64,000 nucleotides of DNA, taken from assembly GCF_011320225.1 (NCBI RefSeq), contig NZ_JAAOEN010000016.1, positions 1 through 64,000 on the forward strand, given 5' to 3'. The notes under the pieces are model-generated. The model did not search any database. It worked only from the letters and a program-made list of their open reading frames with translations, and was not told where the DNA came from. Source of the DNA: Phytoactinopolyspora limicola (GTDB lineage Bacteria > Actinomycetota > Actinomycetes > Jiangellales > Jiangellaceae). The stretch's first letter is position 1. Each line of letters opens with the position of its first letter. Shown here in pieces: positions 16,525 to 25,969 of this stretch. Both the position numbers and the translations under genes were made by a program.

Positions 16525-17733
16525 ATGAGCGAGCGCAGCGTCTACCTGGACCACGCCGCGACCAGCCCTATCCTCCCCGAGGTGATCGAGGTCGTCACGG
16601 CGACGATGACCACCCTCGGCAACCCGTCGTCGCTGCATGCCGCGGGCCGGCAGGCGCGCAAACTGGTCGAGGAGTCTCGGGAGTCCGTGGCCGCCGCATT
16701 AGGGGCGCGGCCGGGCGAGGTCGTGTTCACGTCGGGCGGCACCGAGGCGGACAACCTCGCCGTAAAAGGCCTGTATTGGGCGCGGCGCGCGGCCGATCCG
16801 CGGCGGGTGCGCGTCCTGGCCTCGGCGATCGAACACCACGCCGTCCTCGACGCGGTGCAATGGCTGGGGCAGTCGCAAGGGGCAGAGATCGAATGGCTAC
16901 CCGTCGACGCACACGGCCGGCTGGACGTCGATGCCGCGTCCGCCGCGGTCAGGCGGGACCCCGCGTCGGTGGCGTTGATCACGGTGATGTGGGCGAACAA
17001 CGAGGTCGGCACGGTTCAGCCGGTGCGGGACGTCGTCGCACTGGCCGCCGAGTACGGCATTCCGGTGCACTCCGACGCCGTCCAGGCGGTGGGACAGGTC
17101 CCTGTCGACTTCGCCGCCAGCGGCCTCGACACCATGACCATCAGTGGGCACAAAGTGGGCGGCCCCATCGGTGTGGGAGCACTGCTGGTACGTCGCGAGG
17201 CCGAGTTGACGCCGGTACAGCATGGCGGGGGCCAGGAACGCGACGTCCGTTCCGGGACCCTCGACACACCGTCGTTCGCCGGGCTCGCCACCGCGGTGTC
17301 CACCGTCGTCAACCGTCTCGACGAGCACGCCGGGCACCTGCGTCAGCTGCGCAACGCCCTCGCCGACGGCGTTCACCGCGCCGTTCCCGACGCCGTGCGT
17401 AACGGTCACCCGGAGCTATCCCTGCCGAGTCTGGCGCATTTCTCGTTTCCGGGATGTGAAGGCGACTCGCTACTGTTGTTGCTGGACGCGGCCGGTATTC
17501 ATTGCTCCACCGGCAGCGCGTGTTCGGCGGGGGTAGCACAACCGTCACACGTGCTGCTGGCCATGGGTGTGAGCCCGGCCGTGGCCAGGGGTTCGCTACG
17601 TTTCTCATTGGGGCGTACATCCACACCGGCCGATGTCGACGCGTTACTCGACACGATCGGCCCGGCCGTGGAGCGGGCCCGTACCGCCGGGCTGGCCAGT
17701 GGTGGTGAGCCGGGCACCCGTTACCGAGAATGA
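16525..17733 (+). CDS. Cysteine desulfurase (IscS/NifS class)
   Basis: This PLP enzyme removes sulfur from cysteine as a protein persulfide. The 402-residue sequence shows YLDHAATSP at the N terminus, HHAVLDA, the PLP lysine K210 in SGHK, and the catalytic Cys333 in GSACSAG. Its 3' end overlaps the region upstream of mnmA (true mnmA start 11 bp later), and this pairing is conserved in actinobacteria: the desulfurase supplies sulfur for tRNA thiolation and possibly other pathways. No scaffold genes (iscU/sufU) are adjacent, which supports the tRNA role. Confidence 0.95.
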   Translation: MSERSVYLDHAATSPILPEVIEVVTATMTTLGNPSSLHAAGRQARKLVEESRESVAAALGARPGEVVFTSGGTEADNLAVKGLYWARRAADPRRVRVLASAIEHHAVLDAVQWLGQSQGAEIEWLPVDAHGRLDVDAASAAVRRDPASVALITVMWANNEVGTVQPVRDVVALAAEYGIPVHSDAVQAVGQVPVDFAASGLDTMTISGHKVGGPIGVGALLVRREAELTPVQHGGGQERDVRSGTLDTPSFAGLATAVSTVVNRLDEHAGHLRQLRNALADGVHRAVPDAVRNGHPELSLPSLAHFSFPGCEGDSLLLLLDAAGIHCSTGSACSAGVAQPSHVLLAMGVSPAVARGSLRFSLGRTSTPADVDALLDTIGPAVERARTAGLASGGEPGTRYRE

Positions 17734-17744
17734 TGGAGTCACGA

Positions 17745-18845
17745 ATGCGAGTGTTGGCGGCGATGTCCGGCGGAGTCGACTCCGCCGTGGCGGCCGCGCG
17801 GATGGTCGAGGCCGGGCACGACGTCACCGGTGTCCACCTTGCCCTGTCGTCGAACCCCCAATCCTTTCGCTCCGGGGCGCGTGGCTGCTGCACGCTGGAA
17901 GACTCCCGTGATGCCCGGCGGGCGGCGGACGTGTTGGGGATCCCGTTCTACATCTGGGACCTGGCCGAGCGGTTCCGGGCCGACGTCGTCGACGACTTCG
18001 TCGCCGAGTACGCCGCTGGCCGGACCCCCAACCCGTGCCTACGCTGCAACGAGAAGATCAAGTTCGCGGCGGTGCTGGACCGAGCGCTGGCCCTCGGCTT
18101 CGACGCGGTGTGCACCGGGCACTACGCACGAATCGTCGACGGCCCGGGCGGACGAGAACTGCACCGTGCGGTGGATCCGGAGAAAGACCAGTCCTATGTC
18201 CTGGGTGTTCTCACCGCCGAGCAGCTGGCGCATGCCGAGTTCCCCTTGGGGAACAGCCCGAAATCGGCGGTCCGCGACGAGGCTGATCGGCGCGGGCTGG
18301 CGGTAGCGCGCAAACCAGACAGCCACGACATCTGTTTCATCGCCGACGGCGACACCGCAGGGTTCCTCCGCGGCCAGCTGGGCGAGGCCCCCGGTGAGGT
18401 GGTCGACACCTCCGGTGAGGTGCTCGGCGCACATGATGGCACGTACGCGTTCACCATCGGCCAACGTAAAGGCCTGCGCCTCGGACGTCCGGCGCCGGAC
18501 GGGAAACCTCGATACGTGCTCGACATCTCACCCGTCGACCGCCGAGTCACCGTCGGCGCCCGCGAAGACCTGGCCGTCGACGAGGTGGTCGGTGTCTCGC
18601 CACGCTGGCCGGGTGCTGCTCTTGCGGGTGTGGTGGAGTGTGCGGCGCAGTTCCGGGCGCACGGCGAGGCGGCGCCGGCCATCGCCGAGGTCGACGGCGA
18701 CGTGGTGCGGGTCCGGTTCGAGGCGCCGCAGGAGGGTGTTGCTCCGGGGCAAGCCGTGGTGCTGTACGACGGTGACCGGGTGATCGGATCCGCCACCATC
18801 GACCGCACCGGCACTCCCGCCCACGCCGCCGCCCCCTCCCCGTAA
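17745..18845 (+). CDS. mnmA: tRNA-specific 2-thiouridylase MnmA
   Basis: MnmA adenylates and thiolates U34 of tRNAs for Lys, Glu and Gln. The 366-residue protein has the PP-loop [11 protein letters not shown], the catalytic Cys pair ([12 protein letters not shown] and SHDICFI), TIGQRKGL and a C-terminal beta-barrel. ATG 17745 is preferred over ATG 17730 because GGAG lies 6 nt upstream. It follows the cysteine desulfurase that provides persulfide. Downstream is the gene-free repeat array at 18849-19342. Confidence 0.96.
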   Translation: MRVLAAMSGGVDSAVAAARMVEAGHDVTGVHLALSSNPQSFRSGARGCCTLEDSRDARRAADVLGIPFYIWDLAERFRADVVDDFVAEYAAGRTPNPCLRCNEKIKFAAVLDRALALGFDAVCTGHYARIVDGPGGRELHRAVDPEKDQSYVLGVLTAEQLAHAEFPLGNSPKSAVRDEADRRGLAVARKPDSHDICFIADGDTAGFLRGQLGEAPGEVVDTSGEVLGAHDGTYAFTIGQRKGLRLGRPAPDGKPRYVLDISPVDRRVTVGAREDLAVDEVVGVSPRWPGAALAGVVECAAQFRAHGEAAPAIAEVDGDVVRVRFEAPQEGVAPGQAVVLYDGDRVIGSATIDRTGTPAHAAAPSP

Positions 18846-18848
18846 TAC

Positions 18849-19342
18849 TGCACCTGATCTCCGTTTGTGCACCTGATCGTTTCGGTGGGGACGATCAGGT
18901 GCGCTGAGCGCGGGCGACGGCCGACCGGGGTGCATCTGATCGCGTCTCGGCATGTGAACGTCGGCCGATCAGATGCATTTGTGCGCCGTTTGTGCTGCGT
19001 TGTGCATCTGATCGCCCAGCAGCTACATGCCGGACGCCAGAGAGTCTCCACCGCAACCTGAACGGTGCCGCCGCCGAGCGATGTGGAAGGGGCGCTGCCA
19101 GCCGAGGCGGCGCACAGCACGATCGCCTTAGAGCTTCCGGTGTGTCAGGGTTTGCGTCACCACGACGATCAGATGCACAAACGCGCCGTGGCGCACCGTT
19201 TATGCATCTGATCCACAGCTCGCCCATATCGTGAGATGAGGTCGGGTCCGCGATTGGGCCGTTGAGCAGGGTAAACGCCGTCCGTCGTGCACCTGATCGT
19301 CGCCACCGAAACGATCAGGTGACAAAACGGAGATCAGGTGCA
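18849..19342. repeat. Array of eleven TGCAYCTGATC motifs in inverted pairs
   Basis: This 494-bp stretch has no credible gene. The 11-mer TGCAYCTGATC, or its complement (two copies with a changed last base), occurs at 18849, 18868, 18893(-), 18931, 18967(-), 19003, 19167(-), 19203, 19288, 19313(-) and 19332(-). Neighbouring copies form hairpins. The outermost 54 bp at each end are near-perfect inverted repeats of each other (18849-18902 and 19288-19342), so the whole array looks like a terminally inverted element. Function is unknown; it separates mnmA from the convergent MMPL gene and may terminate both. Confidence 0.85.
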
Positions 19343-19354
19343 CAACGGGGTGGG

Positions 19355-21619
19355 TTAGCGGGATGGTGCGGGGTCTGGCGTGAGATCGGGTCGTGGAACG
19401 AACATCTCCGGGCGGCCCTCGACGTTGAGCTCAGGCATCCGCTGGTCCAGGCCCCGCGGTAGCCACCAGTTGGACCGGCCCAGGATGTGCATCACCGCCG
19501 GCACGAGCAGCATCCGCACCACGGTGGCGTCGATCAGGATCGCCGTGGCCATACCTATCCCGAATACCTTGATGAACACCTGATCGTTCGGGACGAACGC
19601 GGCAAAGACCACGATCATGATGGCGGCGGCCGCGGTGATCACCCGCCCCGTCTTGGCCAGCCCTTCGGTGATGGCGCGGCCGTTGTCTCGATGCCGGACC
19701 CATGCTTCTCGCATCCGGCTGATCAAGAACACCTCGTAGTCCATCGACAACCCGAAGAGGATGGCGAACATGATCACCGGTAGGAACGCCGCCATCGGGG
19801 TGGCGGTGTCGATCCCGATGAGCTGCCCAGCCCAGCCACCTTCGAGGAAGAACGCCACGACGCCGTAGGTTGCCGCCACCGAGATCAGGTTCATCACGGC
19901 AGCGGTGACCGCGATGACCACGCTCCGGAACGCGACCAGAAGGAGCAGCATCGATACCGCCACCACGCCGCCGATCAGGAAGGGGAGCCGGTCGGTGATG
20001 GAGGAGTTGATGTCGATCACGGTTGCCACCCGGCCGCCGACGTGTGCCGTGGTGTCCGTGCCGGCGACGGTGGCTGGAATGACGTCGTCGCGTATGACCC
20101 GAGTGAGGTCCTCGGTGGCCGCCTCTTGCGGGCCCGTCGTCGGGAACACGGTGATCAGCGCAGCGTCGCCGGCCGGTGCGAGCTGGGGCGGTGCCACGCC
20201 GGCCACCCCGTCCGTCGACATGATGCTGCTGTGCAGCTGCGGGACGGTGGTGCCATTGTCGCCCGCGGACAGGTCGGCTACCACCAGCAACGGACCGTTC
20301 GAGCCCGGGCCGAAGCCGTCGGCGAGCATGTCGTACGCCTGTCGGTTGGAGCTGCCTTCAGGATCGTTGCCGGCGTCCGGAAGCCCCAGGTGGGCGCCGA
20401 AGAATGGAATCGTGAGCAGGAGGAGCAGCGCGGTCGTGGCCACGGTCGCGACCACTCGGTAGCGCTGCACTAGTCGGGTCCACCGGGTCCAGCCGGGTGC
20501 CGGTGCGACGTGGCCGTCGGAGGTGAGCCGGATCGGGCGCCGTCGGCCCACCGGAAGCCGGAACCGGTCGATGCGGCCGCCGAAGTAGCCGAGCAAGGCG
20601 GGAAAGAGCGTGACGGCGGCGATGACGACGACCAACACGGCCACCATGGCCACGAGTGCGGCTCCGCTGATCACCGACAGGCCCATGGCGAACAGCCCGG
20701 CCATGCTGACCATGACGGTGCCGCCGGCCACCAATACCGCGCGTCCGGCCGTATCCAGGGTGGCGACGGTGGCCCGCTCCGGGTCGAGGCCCATCGCCCG
20801 CCATTCCCGGAACCGGGTCACCATGAGCAGGGCGTAGTCGATGCCGAGGGCGATTCCGAGCATCATGCCGAGGACGGGCGCGAAGTCCGGCACGTCGGTC
20901 AGCGCCGCTAGGAGGCCCACCAGGCTGACGCTCACCGCGAGCCCACTGAGCGCCATGATCAGCGGCAGCCCGGCGGCCACCACGGATCCGAACATGATCA
21001 GCAGGATGATGGCCGCGGCGGTGAGCCCAATCATCTCCGAGCCAACCTCTTGTTCCTGCGCGTTCTGAATCGTCTGGCCGCCTAGGGCGACGTCGAGGCC
21101 GTCCCGCTCGGCGGCTTCGGCCGCCGCGAGCAGCCGTTCGGTGTCCTCGACGGGCATGTCGTTCGGGTTGGTGACGTCGAGGTAGAGGCGGGCGACGGCA
21201 ATGTCACCGTCTGGCGAGACACCCCCCGGGCTGGTGTATGGGTCGCTGACCGATACCACACGCGGCAGGCCTTCGAGTTCACTCAGCAGCGTGGCGACGT
21301 CGCCCTGGACTTGCGCGTCGGTGACGTCGGGTGCGCTCACGACGACGTCGACCCGGTCGCCGGCCTGGGCGGGGAAGCGGTCGTCGAGGAGGTCCTGTGC
21401 CTGAGCGGAGTCGGAGCCGGGCACTCCCTGGTTGACGGAGAAGTCGGCACCGAAGGCCGCGGATAGGCCGACCGCGACGGCTGCGGCGGCCACCCAGGCC
21501 AGAATCATCCGCCCCCGGTTGCGGAACGCCACGCCGGCCAGCCGGCCGAGTGGCCCGGGTCGGGTGGGCACCGTGACCGGTCTCGGGTCACGGTCCACGG
21601 TGGACACCACGTCTGTCAT
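19355..21619 (-). CDS. MMPL family RND-type transporter
   Basis: The 754-residue membrane protein has the MMPL/RND layout: one N-terminal segment, a large extracellular loop starting FGADFSVNQGVPGSDSAQAQ, a cluster of segments with the family motif LGIALGIDYALLMVTRFREW, then a second loop and a second cluster with FGLSMDYEVFLISRMREAW. Such proteins use the proton gradient to export lipids or toxic compounds. It diverges from a NarL-type two-component pair, which probably controls it. The exported substrate cannot be inferred. Confidence 0.93.
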   Translation of the reverse strand: MTDVVSTVDRDPRPVTVPTRPGPLGRLAGVAFRNRGRMILAWVAAAAVAVGLSAAFGADFSVNQGVPGSDSAQAQDLLDDRFPAQAGDRVDVVVSAPDVTDAQVQGDVATLLSELEGLPRVVSVSDPYTSPGGVSPDGDIAVARLYLDVTNPNDMPVEDTERLLAAAEAAERDGLDVALGGQTIQNAQEQEVGSEMIGLTAAAIILLIMFGSVVAAGLPLIMALSGLAVSVSLVGLLAALTDVPDFAPVLGMMLGIALGIDYALLMVTRFREWRAMGLDPERATVATLDTAGRAVLVAGGTVMVSMAGLFAMGLSVISGAALVAMVAVLVVVIAAVTLFPALLGYFGGRIDRFRLPVGRRRPIRLTSDGHVAPAPGWTRWTRLVQRYRVVATVATTALLLLLTIPFFGAHLGLPDAGNDPEGSSNRQAYDMLADGFGPGSNGPLLVVADLSAGDNGTTVPQLHSSIMSTDGVAGVAPPQLAPAGDAALITVFPTTGPQEAATEDLTRVIRDDVIPATVAGTDTTAHVGGRVATVIDINSSITDRLPFLIGGVVAVSMLLLLVAFRSVVIAVTAAVMNLISVAATYGVVAFFLEGGWAGQLIGIDTATPMAAFLPVIMFAILFGLSMDYEVFLISRMREAWVRHRDNGRAITEGLAKTGRVITAAAAIMIVVFAAFVPNDQVFIKVFGIGMATAILIDATVVRMLLVPAVMHILGRSNWWLPRGLDQRMPELNVEGRPEMFVPRPDLTPDPAPSR

Positions 21620-21800
21620 CGAAGCCTCCGGTCATGGTCGAGTGGGATCACAGCGATCGTCTCGACACCGACCCCGTGGTGTCGTCGGGTGACAGGCGGT
21701 GTCGGTTGCGCAGGTCGGGGTAGGTTCAGGCAGGGCAACCGCGCTCGTCGTCGTAGCTGACTACGTCGTCGAGCGGATCTCCTGGACTGACCGCGCGGGT

Positions 21801-21806
21801 TAGGAT
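21801..21806 (+). promoter_or_regulatory. Leaderless-type -10 box (TAGGAT) of the histidine kinase gene
   Basis: TAGGAT is followed by 6 nt and the ATG at 21813. No Shine-Dalgarno sequence is present, so a leaderless transcript is likely. Confidence 0.6.
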
Positions 21807-21812
21807 CGCCGC

Positions 21813-23021
21813 ATGTGGCGACCCGCGGCCTTGTCTCGCCTGCCTGCATGGGTGCAGGACGGGCTGCTGGCTGCGTTCATCGCCGTCATGCAGATTCAAG
21901 GAACCCACCGGGCCGCGCACGACAGCGAGGTGGCGGCGCGGGCATTGTCCGACTTCGGCCATCTGGGTTCGGTTCTGCTCGTCGTCAGCGGCCTCTCGCT
22001 GGTGGCTCGGCGACGGTGGCCGGTGCCCGTCTTCGTCTTCACCGCTCTGGTCAGCTTGCTGTACTACACGCTCGACTTCCCGGACGGACCTGGTTGGCTG
22101 GCCCTGTTCGTCGCCCTCTATTCGGTGACGGCGTACGGCGACGGGCGGCGGTCGGTGCGGATCGTCGCCATCGGGATTACCGTCCTGGCCGTCGGCTGGC
22201 TGCTGGCCGCGGTGGACATCGAACCGGCTGCGGCGATGGGCTGGGTCGTCTTCCGGATTGGTGCCTCCGTGATGGCTGCCGCCCTGGGTGAGTCGGTACG
22301 GTCTCGACGAGTGATCGCCGTCGAGGCTGAGCAGCGGGCTGAGCTGGCGGAACGGACCAGGGACGAGGAGGCACGACGGCGCGTGGACGCGGAACGGTTG
22401 CGGATCGCCCGAGAGGTCCACGACACCGTGGCGCATTCCATCGCCATCATCAACGTCCAGGCCGGAGTGACGGCTCACGTGCTGGACAAGCGGCCCGAGC
22501 GGGCCCGGGAAGCCTTGGAGACCATCGAGCAGACTAGCGCTCAGGCATTGGACGAGATGCGCGTGGTGCTGGGGGTGTTGAGAACCCGTGATCACGGTCG
22601 CGTGCCCAGCCCGGGCCTGGGCCAGATCGACGATCTCATCACCGTGGCCCGCGAGGCCGGGCTTGACGTCAAGGCGGAGACCAGCGCACTTCCCGCTGAG
22701 CTGCCAACGGCGGTCGACCGCGCCGGTTACCGTATCCTGCAGGAATCGGTGACCAACGTGATTCGCCATGCTGGGCCAACGCGGGTCACCATCACCATCA
22801 CGTGCGCCGACGGCATGCTCACCATCCGCGTGGTCGACGACGGGCGCAGCCCGGACGCGGGACCTGCCGTGGGCGACACCGAGCCCGGCAAAGGAATCGT
22901 TGGCATGCGTGAACGGTGTGAGCTGCTTGGTGGTGGGTTCACCGCCGGGCCGCTGCCGGAGGGCGGTTTCGAGGTGGAGGCGCGGTTGCCGCTGGCGCCG
23001 GCTGGAGTGGTGCGGCCGTGA
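21813..23021 (+). CDS. NarL-family sensor histidine kinase
   Basis: The 402-residue kinase has about five N-terminal membrane segments without a large extracellular domain, a short coiled coil (about 165-198), the HisKA_3 box with phosphoacceptor H203 in REVHDTVAHS, and a HATPase domain (ILQESVTNVIRHA, VVDDGRS, GIVGMRERCELLGG). The small sensor region suggests it senses membrane state or a membrane-active compound. It overlaps the response regulator by GTGA and diverges from the MMPL exporter, a common exporter-control arrangement. Confidence 0.94.
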   Translation: MWRPAALSRLPAWVQDGLLAAFIAVMQIQGTHRAAHDSEVAARALSDFGHLGSVLLVVSGLSLVARRRWPVPVFVFTALVSLLYYTLDFPDGPGWLALFVALYSVTAYGDGRRSVRIVAIGITVLAVGWLLAAVDIEPAAAMGWVVFRIGASVMAAALGESVRSRRVIAVEAEQRAELAERTRDEEARRRVDAERLRIAREVHDTVAHSIAIINVQAGVTAHVLDKRPERAREALETIEQTSAQALDEMRVVLGVLRTRDHGRVPSPGLGQIDDLITVAREAGLDVKAETSALPAELPTAVDRAGYRILQESVTNVIRHAGPTRVTITITCADGMLTIRVVDDGRSPDAGPAVGDTEPGKGIVGMRERCELLGGGFTAGPLPEGGFEVEARLPLAPAGVVRP

Positions 23022-23704
23022 GCGGACAACCGATCCGCGTCTTGCTGGCGGATGACCAAATGCTGGTGCGCACTGGGTTCAAGGTCTTGTTGGACGTCGA
23101 GGACGACATCGAGGTGGTGGGGGAGGCGACCAACGGCCTCGAGGCGGTGGAGTTGGCTGGTGCGACCCGTCCCGACGTCGTGCTCATGGACATCCGGATG
23201 CCCCAACTCGACGGGATCAAGGCGACGGCGCGGATCTCCGCCACCCGCGGCCTCGAGCAGGTGCGGGTGCTGATCCTCACCACCTACGACACGGATGCGT
23301 ACGTCTTCGAGGCGCTCCAGGCGGGGGCCAGTGGTTTCTTGTTGAAAGATGCCGGCCCGTCGGAGCTGCTGCACGGTATCCGCGTCGTGGCCGGCGGAGA
23401 CGCATTGCTGGCGCCGAGCATCACCCGTCGGCTCATCGAACAGTTCACCGTCGTGCGGGTCGCTGGTCAGGTGGCTGAGGAGCGGCTGTCCGCGCTCACG
23501 CAGCGGGAACGACAGGTCCTCGCCCTCGTCGGGCGGGGACTGAGTAATGCCGAGATCGCCGCCGAGCTGTTCCTCAGTCCGGCCACGGCACGCACCCACG
23601 TCAGTCATGCCATGGTCAAACTCGGGGCGCGGGACCGGGCCCAGCTCGTGGTGATCGCCTACCAGACCGGCCTGGTCAGCCCGTACACCGATCCGAGCCC
23701 CTGA
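23018..23704 (+). CDS. NarL/LuxR-type response regulator
   Basis: The 228-residue regulator has a receiver domain with the acidic pocket ADD (residues 11-13), phosphoacceptor D58 in VLMDIRMP, Thr in LILTTYDTD and Lys in FLLKDAGP. A C-terminal LuxR HTH follows (LTQRERQVLALVGRGLSNAEIA). GTG 23018 overlaps the kinase stop. The MMPL gene is the likely target. Confidence 0.95.
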   Translation: MSGQPIRVLLADDQMLVRTGFKVLLDVEDDIEVVGEATNGLEAVELAGATRPDVVLMDIRMPQLDGIKATARISATRGLEQVRVLILTTYDTDAYVFEALQAGASGFLLKDAGPSELLHGIRVVAGGDALLAPSITRRLIEQFTVVRVAGQVAEERLSALTQRERQVLALVGRGLSNAEIAAELFLSPATARTHVSHAMVKLGARDRAQLVVIAYQTGLVSPYTDPSP

Positions 23705-23774
23705 GCCGCGGCGTGGCGGCGGCAGATCGCGGACATGAGCGGCGCGTCTGTCGATGCCGCCGCGAGCGAGTAGG

Positions 23775-24323
23775 TCAGGCGGGCGGGGAGAAGCGCCAGC
23801 GCGTCGGGATCGATGACTCGTCGGTCGGGAATCCGTAGGTTGTCGCCGGTTGGATCCGATAGACGAGGTACGGTGGCGGGCCCGCGGTGGGAGCGCCGTC
23901 GGCCCACAGTTGTCCGGCACGCACGTCAGGTCGCCAACCATATCGAGCGTCGTACGCCTCGACGACCCGGTGAAGATGCGCTTCGGCGGACACGATCTCG
24001 GCGGCGCCTTCGATGACCACGTCGAATGATGTGCCGCTGGTGGTGATCGAACAGCGGGGATCGGCTGCGAGGTTTCTGGCTTTGCGGGATTGTTCGCTCG
24101 CGCTGAAATGTGGGACACCATCGACGATGACACTTAGCACGGGACGCACCTGGGCCCGGCCAGTCGGGGTTGTGGTGGCCAGCCAATACCCCCCTCCGCT
24201 GGTGAACGACGAGAGGGCCTGTTCCCACGAGGCAGGTTCAGGAGGCGAGGCTGCACCGTTGGGCGGCCACGCCGCCGAGGGCGGCATGATCTCCGAGTGT
24301 TCGGGTGCGGGGATATGAGGCAT
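23775..24323 (-). CDS. Pyridoxamine 5'-phosphate oxidase-fold protein
   Basis: A 182-residue split-barrel flavin-binding-type protein: YWLATTTPTGRAQVRPVLSVIVDG, FSASEQSRKARNLAADPRCSI and FDVVIEGAAEIV are the usual strands. Family members bind FMN, F420 or heme and include F420-dependent reductases; cofactor is undecided. ATG 24323 is chosen; the frame is open much further upstream but that part reads as the antisense of the oxidase-like gene. The N terminus (about 25 residues) is Pro-rich and unstructured. Confidence 0.8.
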   Translation of the reverse strand: MPHIPAPEHSEIMPPSAAWPPNGAASPPEPASWEQALSSFTSGGGYWLATTTPTGRAQVRPVLSVIVDGVPHFSASEQSRKARNLAADPRCSITTSGTSFDVVIEGAAEIVSAEAHLHRVVEAYDARYGWRPDVRAGQLWADGAPTAGPPPYLVYRIQPATTYGFPTDESSIPTRWRFSPPA

Positions 24324-24444
24324 GGTGGACGGCTCCGTCTGCTTGCAATGTGCAACTGGGCAGACTGTAGGGGCAACTGCTCCTGTTTTGCAAGCAGTGC
24401 TGGTCAGCCCGTCACCACCGTGCCGGGCCGCCGCGATGAGCCGG

Positions 24445-25782
24445 TCAGGAGATGCCGGCGCGAAGATAAACCCGGAGGGTGACCTGCCCTTTCGGAGGCA
24501 GCCGATAGGTGTCCCACCACACGTGCGGAGAGGCCTGCCAGGACGGATCGCCGGCCGGGACACCCTGCACGTCCATCACGTGGAACCAGTACCCGCCGGC
24601 GTGCACCGGATGCTGCACGGTGTCGTCATTGACCAGTGTCCACTCTTCCACGGTGCCGGTTGTGCCGCGGCGGGCCAGCCGATCGAGGTCGGTGACGTTG
24701 CCATCGACGACGGCTCGGGGACCGGCGCCGCGTGGGTCCGCGCCGACGTGCGCCGTGCGCCGTACGGCTACCGAGCCGGTCGGCTCGACCGGATCCGCAC
24801 CGAGGGTGCGGGGCAGGCGGTTGAAGATCGGGCGGCCGGCGACGGCCATGGTGGCCAGTAGGGCTGTGGGCCGAACTCCACCCGGGTCTCCCTGGTGGTA
24901 TCGCTCGGCGTACACCCGATAGCGGCCGGGTTTGGTGGCGCGCACCAAGACCTCGGCGCGGTTGCCAGGGTGGAGCATCACCGCGTGCGTGGCTCGGGGC
25001 TGCGTGAACGGAACCCCGTCCTGGCCGATCTGGTACATCGAGTGGCCTTCTACATGTAGCCAGATGGCCCGCTCGGGTTCGGTGTTGACGATCCGCCAGC
25101 GCTGGATCTCGCCCGGTTGGATGTCGATGTCGGGCAGGATCTGGCCGTTCACCGCAGTGGTGAGGGTGGCCGGCAAGGTGGGGCGGGGTGTCATGGGAGG
25201 TTCGCCGGTGGCCGGCGGTGGTGGCGGCGGGGGTGTCACCTGGCCGGGTAGAGAACCGGCCGGCGCCAGCACCATGGTGCGCTCGCGGGCATGAGTAATG
25301 CCGTCTAGGTCATCGATGTCGCCCTCGACGATGACCAGCCCCGGTAGCCGCGCCGGCGACGATGCCACCTGCGGGTGATGCCAGTGGAGCCCGGCGGGAT
25401 AGTCGGTTGGTATGTCGACAGTGGTCCAGCTGGTCTCACCCGTCGAGCGGTGTTGCGCGGGTGTGCGCAACCGGATCCGGTCACCCCCGCGTACCCGAAA
25501 GATCTCGGCGGGTACGGACGGAAGTGCGGACGTGGGCGCGCCCGCGTTCCCAGAATCGGAGTCCAGCGGAATGTCGGTGGATGTGTACTCCAGGACTCCG
25601 CCCATGCTGCGGACGACCGGAAGGTCTCGCAGCGGCTCGCCCACGGTAGTTGACCGAACCAGTGGAGTGTCCGACGTTTCAGGTGCCATTCCGCGCTGGG
25701 CAGGCACAGCCGTGCCGGCGCCCCCGGCTCGGCTGCGGCGCGTCGATGAGCCGGTCCGCCTGGTGGTGATGGCCATCGCCAT
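24445..25782 (-). CDS. Multicopper-oxidase-like protein lacking canonical copper ligands
   Basis: The 445-residue protein shows the cupredoxin layout: residues 131-138 GLHWHHPQ match the first copper motif (HWHG in active enzymes), and the later QHPVHAGGYWFHVMDVQG matches the HPFHLHGHxFxV motif with most His lost. WWDTYRLPPKGQVTLRVYL matches the segment just before the HCH motif, but the protein ends immediately after it, so the type 1 and trinuclear ligands are missing. No signal peptide is evident; the N terminus is basic. A Pro run (about 200-207) interrupts domain two. It is probably a structural or binding derivative, or a decaying oxidase. ATG 25782 has GGGGAAG upstream. Confidence 0.7.
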   Translation of the reverse strand: MAMAITTRRTGSSTRRSRAGGAGTAVPAQRGMAPETSDTPLVRSTTVGEPLRDLPVVRSMGGVLEYTSTDIPLDSDSGNAGAPTSALPSVPAEIFRVRGGDRIRLRTPAQHRSTGETSWTTVDIPTDYPAGLHWHHPQVASSPARLPGLVIVEGDIDDLDGITHARERTMVLAPAGSLPGQVTPPPPPPPATGEPPMTPRPTLPATLTTAVNGQILPDIDIQPGEIQRWRIVNTEPERAIWLHVEGHSMYQIGQDGVPFTQPRATHAVMLHPGNRAEVLVRATKPGRYRVYAERYHQGDPGGVRPTALLATMAVAGRPIFNRLPRTLGADPVEPTGSVAVRRTAHVGADPRGAGPRAVVDGNVTDLDRLARRGTTGTVEEWTLVNDDTVQHPVHAGGYWFHVMDVQGVPAGDPSWQASPHVWWDTYRLPPKGQVTLRVYLRAGIS

Positions 25783-25969
25783 GATGATCTTCCCCTCGCG
25801 TTCGCGTCCCGTCGGACACTAACAGCCGAGCGGAATTCGTGAAGGGAAATTCAAGGATGTCGGCTTCTTGTGTGTCGAACGGTTTATCCGGTTGTCAACG
25901 GTTGTGTGGTTCATGTGCTATTGGCGCCGGCTTGTGGAGTGGGCCGTGCGGGAAGGAGAATGGCCACCG

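Noticed and set aside
18849-19342. CRISPR array or small genes in the repeat stretch
   Set aside because: The 11-mer alternates in orientation and spacing is irregular; short open frames there have no ribosome binding site or typical codon bias.
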